Assembly: GCA_014190235.1 (NCBI GenBank) | Contig: BJGC01000013.1 | Coordinates: 1-49,837, forward strand | DNA from: Actinomycetes bacterium | GTDB lineage: Bacteria; Actinomycetota; Acidimicrobiia; Acidimicrobiales; Ilumatobacteraceae | Direction of reading: 5' to 3' | Length of the DNA: 49,837 nt | In this document: one piece after another, positions 41,187 through 49,102 of the stretch | Layout: the number at the start of each line of letters is the position of its first letter | Position numbering within the stretch: position 1 is the stretch's first letter | Notes under the pieces: generated by a model | What the model saw: the letters and a program-made list of their open reading frames with translations, nothing else | Databases searched by the model: none | Told to the model about the DNA's origin: nothing | Translations under genes and position numbers: made by a program

Positions 41187-42092
41187 CTAGTTTTGAGCCT
41201 GAGATAAAATTTCTTCAGCAAATTTTTCAATTGATGGCCGATACACATCAGCACTCTGAGTAAGACCAGACATTTCGCCTTTGCTGACATTTTGATCAAG
41301 TGCCCACGGCATACACATTGTTCCGGTAATGCCGAGTTCTTCTTCTGCTCGTCGATACAAATCTGGAGCAGGCAGCGCATACAAACCACAGATGATGTCG
41401 AAATCATCGTTGTCTCGGCCAAACTCATGCAGAAAGCCCTTCAACTTGCTCACGTACTGTGCTGCTTCATCCCACGGATATGCGTTACCGATCCATCCGT
41501 CGCAATACTTTGCAGCACGTTTTAACGCCGCATCTGTGTGTCCACCGCCATAGATCGCAATTGGAGTCTCGGTGTGTGGTTCAAGCGTGCAGGCAGGGAC
41601 ATCGTAATAATCACCATGCCACTCAACCCATCCACCTTTCCAGAGTGCACGAAGTGCTGGAATCATTTCATTAAGACGTTTCCCGCGCGTAGAAAAGTCA
41701 ACACCTTGTAAGTCAAACTCTTCTTTCATCCATCCGGCCCCAACGCCAAGTGCGACACGGTCAGATGAGATGACTGCCGCTGTTGAGACTTCTTTTGCTA
41801 ACTGCACAAGTGGTCGATGAGGGGCCACATAAATATTGGTGTTGAAATGCAATTGTGTTGTGACTGCACTCATCGCACCAATTAATACCCAAGGGTCTGG
41901 CCATGAAGCGCTTGGCTCCCACATTGGGCGCCCATCCTCGTGGGGCGAATACGGATACTTACTCACTAATTTTTGGGGGTACACCAAGTGATCCGACACC
42001 ATTAAGCCGTGGTAGCCCGCTTCGTCCAGCATTGTTGACACTTTGACAAGTTGGCGGGTGTCCATAAATGCAGTCGCACACCAAAATTTCAT
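41187..42092 (-). CDS. LLM-class F420-dependent oxidoreductase
   Basis: A 301-residue luciferase-like oxidoreductase: MKFWCATAFMDTRQLVKVSTMLDEAGYHGLMVSDHLVYP, FNTNIYVAPHRPLVQLAKEVSTAAVISSDRVALGVGAGWMKEEF, TPIAIYGGGHTDAALKRAAKYCDGWIG. AGGAA seven bases upstream of ATG 42092 supports the start. It is monocistronic on the minus strand and divergent from the igr-like operon; operator S5 lies in the shared region, so both are probably co-regulated. Substrate unknown. Confidence 0.85.
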   Translation of the reverse strand: MKFWCATAFMDTRQLVKVSTMLDEAGYHGLMVSDHLVYPQKLVSKYPYSPHEDGRPMWEPSASWPDPWVLIGAMSAVTTQLHFNTNIYVAPHRPLVQLAKEVSTAAVISSDRVALGVGAGWMKEEFDLQGVDFSTRGKRLNEMIPALRALWKGGWVEWHGDYYDVPACTLEPHTETPIAIYGGGHTDAALKRAAKYCDGWIGNAYPWDEAAQYVSKLKGFLHEFGRDNDDFDIICGLYALPAPDLYRRAEEELGITGTMCMPWALDQNVSKGEMSGLTQSADVYRPSIEKFAEEILSQAQN

Positions 42093-42138
42093 ACGACTAT
42101 TCCTAGCACGGGTCGCTCCATTTCCTTTTAGCGATTGC

Positions 42139-42159
42139 TTTCTGACAGACTGTCAGAAA
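42139..42159. promoter_or_regulatory. Inverted-repeat operator S5 (perfect palindrome)
   Basis: Ten-base arms TTTCTGACAG and CTGTCAGAAA flank a single central A and are perfect reverse complements, making this the best copy of the family. It lies between the divergent starts at 42092 (minus) and 42220 (plus). TACAGG at 42163-42168 is a weak plus -10 candidate and TAAAAG (42130-42125) a weak minus one. Confidence 0.8.
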
Positions 42160-42219
42160 CGATACAGGACAGGCCTTAATGATCATTCTTGGGGTCTGAA
42201 GTTGGGAAAAGACATGTTG

Positions 42220-43425
42220 ATGCACATCGGAGATTCACCTGAAGAGGCGGCATTTCGAGATCACGCTCGCACATGGCTTGCTCAGCACGCCCCTCTTCAC
42301 TCCATTGACGCTTCTCAGTGGCACGACGACCTTGGCGGCCATGTCAACGCCTGCAAGGAATGGCAACACGTTCTCTATGACAACGGCTGGGCTGGCATCT
42401 CTTGGCCCAAACAATTTGGTGGACGAGGCGGGACCAGTCTGCAGGCTTCAATTTTTGCAGAAGAACAATCCAAATTCGATGTTGCTACTGGTTCGTTTGC
42501 CGTGAGCCTTGGCATGGTTGGACCCACGTTGATGGCGCATGGCACGCCAGAACAACACGCAGAATTTTTACAGCCAATGTTGCGCGGGGATCATGTCTGG
42601 TGTCAATTGTTTAGCGAACCAAATGCTGGCAGTGATCTTGCAAATATCGGAACTCGAGCAGTGCTCGACGGCGATACCTGGATCGTCAATGGTCAAAAAG
42701 TTTGGACATCTTTTGGTCAGTTTTCTGACTACGGAATCTTGCTTGCTCGCACTGAACCAGAGTCACCAAAACATAAGGGCATTACGTATTTTATTCTTGA
42801 CATGAAATCAGCCGGAATCGAAGTACGGCCACTTGTGCAAATCACAGGTGTCGCCCATTTCAATGAAGTGTTCCTGTCCGATGTACGAATTCCTGCAGCC
42901 AACGTGCTGGGGCAAGTTAATAGCGGATGGGCTGTTGCCAATACCACCCTGACAAGCGAGCGAGCATTCATTGGCGGTGGCGGAAGTTCTTGGACCGTCG
43001 AAGCACTCATTGAGACTGCCCAAAAATTAGGACGTACTCGTGATCCACGCGTGCGACAAAAACTTGCTGCGGCATATGCTCGGGCGCAGACATTGACATA
43101 CTTGGGATACCGCCTGCGAACAGCATCATCGCTCGGACTACTGCCAGGCCCTGAAATGTTTGTCATGAAATTGGCGTACGCTCGACATTGGGAAAAAACA
43201 ATGGATACGGCGATGGAGATTTTGGGAGCCGATGCCACATTATGGGGAGAACACAGCATCGACAGTGGGCAGTGGCAACATCATCTCTTAAGTCAGTTTG
43301 CAATTAGGCTTGGTGGTGGAACAAATGAAATTCAGCAAAATATCATTGGTGAGCGTGGTCTTGGATTACCGCGAGAGCCTTCAGTTGACCGCGACCTGCC
43401 ATGGCGTGAACTCGTCAAAGGATAA
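42220..43425 (+). CDS. Acyl-CoA dehydrogenase, first gene of igr-like operon (FadE29 position)
   Basis: A 401-residue acyl-CoA dehydrogenase: WPKQFGGRGGTSLQASIFAEEQ, VWCQLFSEPNAGSDLANIGTRA, GQKVWTSFGQFSDYGILLART, VNSGWAVANTTLTSERAFIGGGG, and RLGGGTNEIQQNIIGERGLGLPRE at the C terminus. GGGAAAAG precedes it; ATG 42220 gives the better spacing and 42214 is possible. It occupies the place of fadE29 (chsE2) beside chsH2 but looks more like a general acyl-CoA dehydrogenase than FadE29 as I recall it. With the 44398 product it probably forms the heteromeric dehydrogenase for the three-carbon steroid side chain. Confidence 0.83.
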   Translation: MHIGDSPEEAAFRDHARTWLAQHAPLHSIDASQWHDDLGGHVNACKEWQHVLYDNGWAGISWPKQFGGRGGTSLQASIFAEEQSKFDVATGSFAVSLGMVGPTLMAHGTPEQHAEFLQPMLRGDHVWCQLFSEPNAGSDLANIGTRAVLDGDTWIVNGQKVWTSFGQFSDYGILLARTEPESPKHKGITYFILDMKSAGIEVRPLVQITGVAHFNEVFLSDVRIPAANVLGQVNSGWAVANTTLTSERAFIGGGGSSWTVEALIETAQKLGRTRDPRVRQKLAAAYARAQTLTYLGYRLRTASSLGLLPGPEMFVMKLAYARHWEKTMDTAMEILGADATLWGEHSIDSGQWQHHLLSQFAIRLGGGTNEIQQNIIGERGLGLPREPSVDRDLPWRELVKG

Positions 43426-43428
43426 ACA

Positions 43429-44388
43429 ATGAGCACCGCCACATCACAAACAGATCAAGACAAACAGGCTTTCTGGCAACAACTGCAGTCATTCGTCGGG
43501 AAAGAAATCGGACCACCGCAGCCCGCACCAGACGAAGTCAATATCCCGATGATTCGTCATTGGTGTGAAGCAATCGGCGACAATAACCCGATATATCTTG
43601 ACTCTGCTGCCGCTGCTGCATCCGTCCATCAGCAAATCGTTGCTCCTCCAACAATGCTGCAAGCCTGGGTCATGGCCGGCATCAAACCGCGTGTCGTCAG
43701 CGAAACCAGCCCATACGAAGAAATGAACCAATTACTCTTCTCGCATAATTTCACCAGTGTCGTTGCTACCAACTGCGAGCAAACATACGACCGATACCTT
43801 CATCCTGGCGACAAACTCTCAATGACAACCACAATCGACTCAATCAGCCCTGAAAAGACAACTGCCTTAGGCACCGGACATTTCATTACTACTCGACAAG
43901 ATTATTTTGACCAAAACAATCAACGTGTCGGATCAATGTTGTTTCGAATTATCCGCTTTCGCCCCGCAGCACGAAAAGAGACCGCCTCTAATGCTGTGCG
44001 CCCGCGTCCAGCCACAACACATGACAACAGTTGGTGGTTTGATGGTCTGCAGAATGCAAAGCTCTTCATTCAACGTTGCACAAAGTGTCAAGCACTGCGA
44101 TTCCCTCCAGGACCTGTTTGTCCCACATGCGTATCGATGGACTGGGAGCCAGTAGAGGCAGTCGGAACTGGCACCATTCATAGTTTTGTGATCACGCATT
44201 ATCCACAAGTCCCGGGCTTGGAATATCCACTGCCGGTTTTGTTGATTGATCTAGATGAAGGTGTGCGAATGGTGATGAATCCCATTGACACAGACATCGC
44301 AGATCTTGCCATCGGCAAAAAAGTAGACATCGTGCTTTGCGCCACTGATGACGATCTCACACTCCCCTTCGCCAAGGTTCACAAGTAA
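43429..44388 (+). CDS. chsH2: ChsH2-like protein: MaoC-type hot-dog domain fused to DUF35 OB-fold
   Basis: A 319-residue fusion. Residues ~1-175 form a MaoC-like hot-dog domain (NPIYLDSAAAAASVHQQIVAPPTML, YLHPGDKLSMTTTIDSISPEKTTALGTGHFITT). Residues ~195-319 form DUF35 with a zinc ribbon (CTKCQALRFPPGPVCPTC) and OB fold (GTGTIHSFVITHYPQVPGLEYPLPVLLIDLDEGVRMVMNPID). This is the ChsH2 layout: the hot-dog half pairs with ChsH1 to hydrate the 17-side-chain enoyl-CoA, and the DUF35 half binds Ltp2 as an aldolase partner. It starts three bases after the acyl-CoA dehydrogenase stop. Confidence 0.88.
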   Translation: MSTATSQTDQDKQAFWQQLQSFVGKEIGPPQPAPDEVNIPMIRHWCEAIGDNNPIYLDSAAAAASVHQQIVAPPTMLQAWVMAGIKPRVVSETSPYEEMNQLLFSHNFTSVVATNCEQTYDRYLHPGDKLSMTTTIDSISPEKTTALGTGHFITTRQDYFDQNNQRVGSMLFRIIRFRPAARKETASNAVRPRPATTHDNSWWFDGLQNAKLFIQRCTKCQALRFPPGPVCPTCVSMDWEPVEAVGTGTIHSFVITHYPQVPGLEYPLPVLLIDLDEGVRMVMNPIDTDIADLAIGKKVDIVLCATDDDLTLPFAKVHK

Positions 44389-44397
44389 AGGAACACG

Positions 44398-45510
44398 ATG
44401 AATTTTGATCTCACTGATGAACAAAATGTGCTTGCAGATCTTGCGCAACAGATTTTCCACGATCTTTCCACTATCGAGCGAATCGCAGATGTACAGGCAG
44501 GTGACGGTTTTGATCGCCAACTCTGGAACGAACTCGCAAAAGTCGGCCTCCTGGGTCTCTGCGTGCCGGAAGAATACGGCGGCCTTGCAATGAACGCCGT
44601 AGAGCTTTCACTCGTTCTAGAAAAACAAGGCAAAACTATTGCTCAAGTTCCGCTGTGGTCGTCGTCAGTTGCAGCAATGACGCTGGCTGAATACGCAAAC
44701 ACGGCGCTTCAGGCCCTCGTGTTGCCCAACATCTGTGATGGCACAACGATTCTTTCTGTTGCAATTGCCAATATTGGCGCCAATGACGCGATGAACCCTT
44801 CAGTGGTGGCCACAGATACTGACGGTGGTGTTCGACTCGTTGGTTCTAAGCCTGCGGTTGCCTATGCGCAATATGCGCACTTTGTATTGGTCTCTGCCAA
44901 ACGTGCAGACGGATCAATTGTTCTTGCCCTTGTTGACACTGACGCACGCGGAGTCACTCTGAACGCTGTCAACGGAAGCGACCTTCAGCCTCAGGCAAAC
45001 ATGGACTTTGATGTCGTCGTTCCAACGAGTCACATTGTTGCTGGCGCAACTAGTGATGGACGCGATGCGCTTCGTTGGATGCACGAACGTTCTCTTGTTG
45101 CCTTGTGTGCAATACAACTCGGAGTTGCCCAAGGGTCAATTGCTTTAACCGCAGAACATGTCAGAACTCGCCATCAGTTCGGTAAACCATTGAGCGCACA
45201 ACAAGCAGTGGCAGTGCGCGCTGCAGATGCGTACATCACAACCGAGGCAATGCGTGTCACCACTCTAAACGCAGCATGGCGACTTGCAGAAGGCTTTGAT
45301 GCTCGCCAAGATGTCTTGGTCGCAATGTACTGGGCGACGGAGGGCGGACACTCCGTTGTGCTGGCCGGCCAACACTTACACGGCGGGGTTGGAGCAGACA
45401 TAAGTTATCCTGTCCATCGCTTTTTCTTGTGGGGAATCCAAATCAGCACACAACTTGGCGGGGCTAGCCAGCACCTTGCGCGGCTCGGAAAACTGATTGC
45501 TGCGCGATGA
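44398..45510 (+). CDS. Acyl-CoA dehydrogenase, second subunit (FadE28/ChsE1-like)
   Basis: A 370-residue acyl-CoA dehydrogenase: FDLTDEQNVLADLAQQIF at the N terminus, GLLGLCVPEEYGGLAMNAVELSLVLEKQGKTIAQVP, and the C-terminal HVRTRHQFGKPLSAQQAVAVRAADAYI and GQHLHGGVGADISYPVHRFFLWGIQ. As in FadE28-type subunits, the middle FAD signature is degenerate and the C-terminal half carries HGGVG. AAAGGA precedes the ATG. It lies between chsH2 and chsH1, a different order from mycobacteria, where the two fadE genes are adjacent. Confidence 0.84.
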   Translation: MNFDLTDEQNVLADLAQQIFHDLSTIERIADVQAGDGFDRQLWNELAKVGLLGLCVPEEYGGLAMNAVELSLVLEKQGKTIAQVPLWSSSVAAMTLAEYANTALQALVLPNICDGTTILSVAIANIGANDAMNPSVVATDTDGGVRLVGSKPAVAYAQYAHFVLVSAKRADGSIVLALVDTDARGVTLNAVNGSDLQPQANMDFDVVVPTSHIVAGATSDGRDALRWMHERSLVALCAIQLGVAQGSIALTAEHVRTRHQFGKPLSAQQAVAVRAADAYITTEAMRVTTLNAAWRLAEGFDARQDVLVAMYWATEGGHSVVLAGQHLHGGVGADISYPVHRFFLWGIQISTQLGGASQHLARLGKLIAAR

Positions 45511-45917
45511 CACTTTTATCTCTCACTATCAGCGACGTCGAGGTCGGCCAAGAACTACCTCCGCTTGATATTGTGCTCACTCGCACTCTCATCACAGCAA
45601 CGGCGATCGCATCTCGCGACTACCAAGAGGTTCATCACGATCCCAGCATCGCTGTCGAACGCGGCTCGCAAGACATCATTATGAACATTCTCACCACAAA
45701 CGGTTTTGTTGGTAGATACATCACGGATTGGGCAGGGCCAAACACCTTTATTAAATCGGTCAAGGTTCGCCTGGGAGTGCCAAATTATCCGGGAGAAACA
45801 ATGAAGATGCGGGGCAAGGTAACTGCTGTTACGGGAAATGATGTCACTGTTGTTGTCACTGGGAGTAATTCAATGGGAGACCATGTCACTGCCACGATAG
45901 AGATAGCCCTGCCATGA
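45507..45917 (+). CDS. chsH1: ChsH1-like MaoC-family enoyl-CoA hydratase
   Basis: A 136-residue single hot-dog protein with the hydratase motif SRDYQEVHHDPSIAVERG (Asp and His catalytic pair) and ADWAGPNTFIKSVKVRLGVPNYPGETMKMRGKVT-type core (here TDWAGPNTFIKSV). The length matches mycobacterial ChsH1 (~129 residues). It supplies the active site for the ChsH1-ChsH2 hydratase acting on the 3-carbon steroid side-chain enoyl-CoA. It overlaps both neighbours by ATGA. Confidence 0.87.
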   Translation: MTLLSLTISDVEVGQELPPLDIVLTRTLITATAIASRDYQEVHHDPSIAVERGSQDIIMNILTTNGFVGRYITDWAGPNTFIKSVKVRLGVPNYPGETMKMRGKVTAVTGNDVTVVVTGSNSMGDHVTATIEIALP

Positions 45918-47092
45918 GTAATCAACTAGGCAACAAAACAGCCATCGTTGGTATCGGAGCAACTGAGTTCTCAAAAGATTCTGGACGAAGTGAAATGAAG
46001 TTAGCGTGCGAGGCAGTGCTTGCTGCCATTCACGACGCCGGTCTGGCACCCTCAGACATTGATGGCATGGTCACATATAGCGCCGACAATAATCCCGAAA
46101 TTGAAATTGCTCGCCACCTTGGCATTGGCGAACTTCGACATTTCAGTCGCGTTCACTACGGCGGTGGAGCAGCATGCGGAACCATTGAACTTGCAGCAAT
46201 GGCAGTTGCCACTGGAGTCGCTGACTATGTGGTGTGTTACCGAGCTTTCAACGAGCGCAGTGGTCGCCGTTTTGGATCAGGTGTTCAAGATCTGCCAAAT
46301 GCGGCAACAGCCGAACGCGCGCAGTTTTCGTATACATCGTCACAGGGTTTGTTAACGCCTGCTAGTTGGGTTGCAATGATTGCTCAGCGATACATGCACA
46401 CCTACGGAGCCACAAGCCTCGATCTGGGTCGCGTTGCCGTCGCAGATCGCAAGCATGCCGCCACTAATCCGGCGGCATGGTTTTACAAACAGCCCATCAC
46501 GCTCGATGACCATCAAAACAGCCGCTGGATCGTAGAACCACTTCACCTTCTTGATTGTTGCCAAGAGAGCGATGGCGCACAAGCGCTCATCGTTACAACT
46601 GTCGAGCGTGCGCGAGATATGCCCCAAAAGCCTGCCATCGTCAAGGCTGTCGCCCAGGGTGCTGGCAAAGATCAATGGACAATGACAAGTTTTTATCGTG
46701 ACGACATTGCCCACCTACCCGAAATGAAATTGGTCGCAGATGAACTCTGGAGTTCAAGTGGATTATCACCTGCTGATATTCAGACCGCCGTGCTCTATGA
46801 CCATTTCACGCCGTATGTATTGATGCAGTTAGAAGAATTCGGATTCTGCCCTCGCGGCGATGCAAAAGACTTCATCACCAATGGTCGCATTGAAATGGGC
46901 GGATCTCTGCCCATCAACCCTCATGGTGGTCAACTTGGCGAGGCATATATTCACGGAATGAACGGAATTGCAGAAGGTGTTCGCCAAATACGGAGCACAA
47001 GCGTCAATCAGGTGCCTAATGTAGACCACGTGCTTGTGACGGCAGGAACAGGTGTACCAACAAGTGGACTTATTCTAGGAGTAGACAGATGA
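45914..47092 (+). CDS. ltp2: Ltp2-type thiolase-fold aldolase
   Basis: A 392-residue thiolase-superfamily protein without the usual nucleophilic Cys. It matches mycobacterial Ltp2 along its length as I recall it: AAIVGIGAT-type start (here TAIVGIGATEFSKDSGRSEMKLA), HYGGGAACGTIELAAMAVATGVADYVVCYRAFNERSGRRFG, DRKHAATNPAAWFYKQPITLDDHQNSRWI.EPL.LLDCCQESDG, VLYDHFTPYVLMQLEEFGFC, GGQLGEAYIHGMNGIAEGVRQ, LVTAGTGVPTSGLILG. Ltp2 with the DUF35 domain of ChsH2 performs the retro-aldol cleavage that releases propionyl-CoA and leaves a 17-ketosteroid. Tyrosines in YDHFTPY and GEAYIHG are catalytic candidates. Confidence 0.92.
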   Translation: MSNQLGNKTAIVGIGATEFSKDSGRSEMKLACEAVLAAIHDAGLAPSDIDGMVTYSADNNPEIEIARHLGIGELRHFSRVHYGGGAACGTIELAAMAVATGVADYVVCYRAFNERSGRRFGSGVQDLPNAATAERAQFSYTSSQGLLTPASWVAMIAQRYMHTYGATSLDLGRVAVADRKHAATNPAAWFYKQPITLDDHQNSRWIVEPLHLLDCCQESDGAQALIVTTVERARDMPQKPAIVKAVAQGAGKDQWTMTSFYRDDIAHLPEMKLVADELWSSSGLSPADIQTAVLYDHFTPYVLMQLEEFGFCPRGDAKDFITNGRIEMGGSLPINPHGGQLGEAYIHGMNGIAEGVRQIRSTSVNQVPNVDHVLVTAGTGVPTSGLILGVDR

Positions 47093-48297
47093 ACAGCAAG
47101 ATCGTTGATATCGACATTATTAGCAACGAGGCCTATCGACATGGCCCGCCTCACGAGATCTTCACTCGACTACGTCATGAGTCGCCAATTATTTTGGCAC
47201 CAGGTCTAGAAGAAGGCTTCCCAGAAAAGTTCTGGGCTATCACTAAACACGCCGATCTTGTCTCGGTGAGTCGTCAGTTTCAGATTTATTCTTCGGCACT
47301 CAAGGGTTCTTTGATGCCAGAGAACAGACCAGACCTTGAAGACTCACGATTAATGATTGACACTGATCCTCCAGACCACACACGTTTGCGCACACTTGTT
47401 AATCGAGGCTTTACACCCAAAGCGATGCGCATGCTCGAAGACCATTTCCGTGAAGTTGCTACAGAACTCGTGTCCGAAGGACTCAAATCAGGCGACGTGG
47501 AGTTTGTTGAAAAAGTATCTGCGGAACTACCACTGATTGCGATTGCTGAATTAGTGGGCATCCCTGTCGAAGATCGCCACAAAGTGTTTGACTGGTCGAA
47601 CCGAATGATCGGATCCACAGACCCTGATATGTCGTCTGGTCCAGAAGATGCTCAAAGCGCGGCTGCCGAGTTGTATATGTACTTCAACGGAGTCGCCGCC
47701 GCTAGACGCGCCGACCCACGCAACGACATCATCACTGCACTCATTGACGAGACGGCAGACGACCACTTGGGCTCACACGAGTTTGAACTATTTATGTTGC
47801 TGTTGTCAGTTGCCGGAAACGAAACTACCCGTAACGGAATCAGCCACGGGGTGTTGGCTCTCACGGAAAATCCAGAATCCTTTCAGCAAATGCGTGCCGA
47901 CTTGTCAGTTGTGCCATCTGCTGTTGAGGAAATCCTCCGCTGGGCTACGCCCGTTAACTCTTTTCGTCGCACCGCAGTGTGCGACGTAGAACTACGCGGT
48001 CACGAAATCAAAGAGGGTGACTGTGTCGTCATGTTTTATGTATCAGCAAACCGCGACGAAGAAGTTTTTGCTGATCCGTTCACATTTGATATTCGACGAA
48101 ATCCAAATCCTCATGTCACATTTGGCGGTGGTGGACCGCACTTTTGTCTTGGGTCAAACTTGGCAAAGCTAGAAATGCGAATTATCTTTGAAGAACTCGC
48201 CAAGCAGGTGAAAAATATTGAGTTGATCGGTGACGTCAAGCGAATGCGATCACATTTTGTTCATGGCATTAAGCAATTGCCGATTCGCCTCAGTTAG
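47089..48297 (+). CDS. Cytochrome P450, CYP125/CYP124/CYP142 clade
   Basis: A 402-residue soluble P450. The I-helix motif AGNETTR is at 242-248, the ExxR pair at Glu281-Arg284 (EEILRWATPVNSFRRTA), NPHVTFGGGGPHFCLGSNLAK with haem ligand Cys353, and IDTDPPDHTRLRTLVNRGFTPKAM at 90-113. Stretches such as FWAITKHADLVSVSRQ, RNPNPHVTFGG, and HFVHGIKQLPIRL fit the mycobacterial CYP125/124/142 group, which hydroxylates and oxidises the sterol C26/27 terminus. It is the last gene of the igr-like operon (first in mycobacteria), coupled to ltp2 by ATGA. CYP125 function is inferred from context. The redox partner is not in the window. Confidence 0.85.
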   Translation: MNSKIVDIDIISNEAYRHGPPHEIFTRLRHESPIILAPGLEEGFPEKFWAITKHADLVSVSRQFQIYSSALKGSLMPENRPDLEDSRLMIDTDPPDHTRLRTLVNRGFTPKAMRMLEDHFREVATELVSEGLKSGDVEFVEKVSAELPLIAIAELVGIPVEDRHKVFDWSNRMIGSTDPDMSSGPEDAQSAAAELYMYFNGVAAARRADPRNDIITALIDETADDHLGSHEFELFMLLLSVAGNETTRNGISHGVLALTENPESFQQMRADLSVVPSAVEEILRWATPVNSFRRTAVCDVELRGHEIKEGDCVVMFYVSANRDEEVFADPFTFDIRRNPNPHVTFGGGGPHFCLGSNLAKLEMRIIFEELAKQVKNIELIGDVKRMRSHFVHGIKQLPIRLS

Positions 48298-49054
48298 CAG
48301 TCAGTAGATCGTCCAGATCTATCAACACTTGATCTTCTGATAAAACACGCACACTCGAGCCAGCGCATTGCTGCACGGCTGCAACACTGCCCCATCCGCG
48401 ATATGCAATGCGTTGCCACCACGACATATCTCGTTTGGGATCAAGTGCTGTTGGAATAATCATTGACGCACCGACCACTGCAGCACTGCGCGCCACTCGT
48501 GCGGGACCAGAAGTCGCCGGAATCACCACAGCACGCACGCCACGCGTAGGTGCCACAACTGCATCTGCATGGCCAACTGCTGACGCCAAGGAACGCGACG
48601 GTAAGTGAGGATCGAAATAAATCCGTGTCCCGCCAACCACAGGCTCGATCACAAAAGCAAGGGCCAACAGACTTAATGGCCACCCTGTCTTGACAACATC
48701 GAACTTCAGTGCATCTTGGCCCGTGCCAATAACAAACGAGTCCCCAACTTTATGTGCATGCGTCGACGTCATTCCGATACCACGCGCGGCTTTTGCAGCC
48801 TTTGGCGTGCCGTGCACCGGCGTTGCAGAGTGAAGCAACGCCAGTGACTCCACTCGACAATGATCTGGAACATGTGTGCACAACACCACGCCATCGAGGT
48901 GCGGTAAATTTTCTGCACTCATAAAATTATTGAGGTGGTTTCGATTGAAACTTCCCCTGAGTGTTGTTGCACTCAGCCATGGGTCAATAAGAAGAGCAGT
49001 CGAGCCATGGGTCAGTAACCATGTCTGATAGTCGTCAAGTCGTTGTAAAAGCAT
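48290..49054 (-). CDS. Metallo-beta-lactamase-fold protein with degenerate metal motif
   Basis: A 254-residue protein resembling the UlaG / Lactamase_B_3 type. TALLIDPWLSATTLRGSFNRNH is at the N terminus, VVLCTHVPDHCRVESLALL in the place of HxHxDH, and GGTRIYFDPHLPSR after it. The metal motif reads HVPDH, one residue short of the normal spacing, so zinc binding and hydrolase activity are doubtful. GGAGG lies 13 bases before ATG 49054, too far for normal use; TAGTAA plus seven bases might be a leaderless -10. Its end overlaps the P450 gene by eight bases. Confidence 0.65.
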   Translation of the reverse strand: MLLQRLDDYQTWLLTHGSTALLIDPWLSATTLRGSFNRNHLNNFMSAENLPHLDGVVLCTHVPDHCRVESLALLHSATPVHGTPKAAKAARGIGMTSTHAHKVGDSFVIGTGQDALKFDVVKTGWPLSLLALAFVIEPVVGGTRIYFDPHLPSRSLASAVGHADAVVAPTRGVRAVVIPATSGPARVARSAAVVGASMIIPTALDPKRDMSWWQRIAYRGWGSVAAVQQCAGSSVRVLSEDQVLIDLDDLLTAN

Positions 49055-49102
49055 GCGTGTATTACTAGCCTCCGCAGAGAAACCCTACTTCGTCAGACTC
49101 TG

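Noticed and set aside
41180-41210. Possible terminator near the AACTAGTT palindrome
   Set aside because: The stem is only four base pairs with no loop or T-run.
10176-42159. Identification of the inverted repeats as KstR or KstR2 boxes
   Set aside because: The core CTGAC-N5-GTCAG does not fit the AAC..GTT or CAAG..CTTG cores of those regulators.
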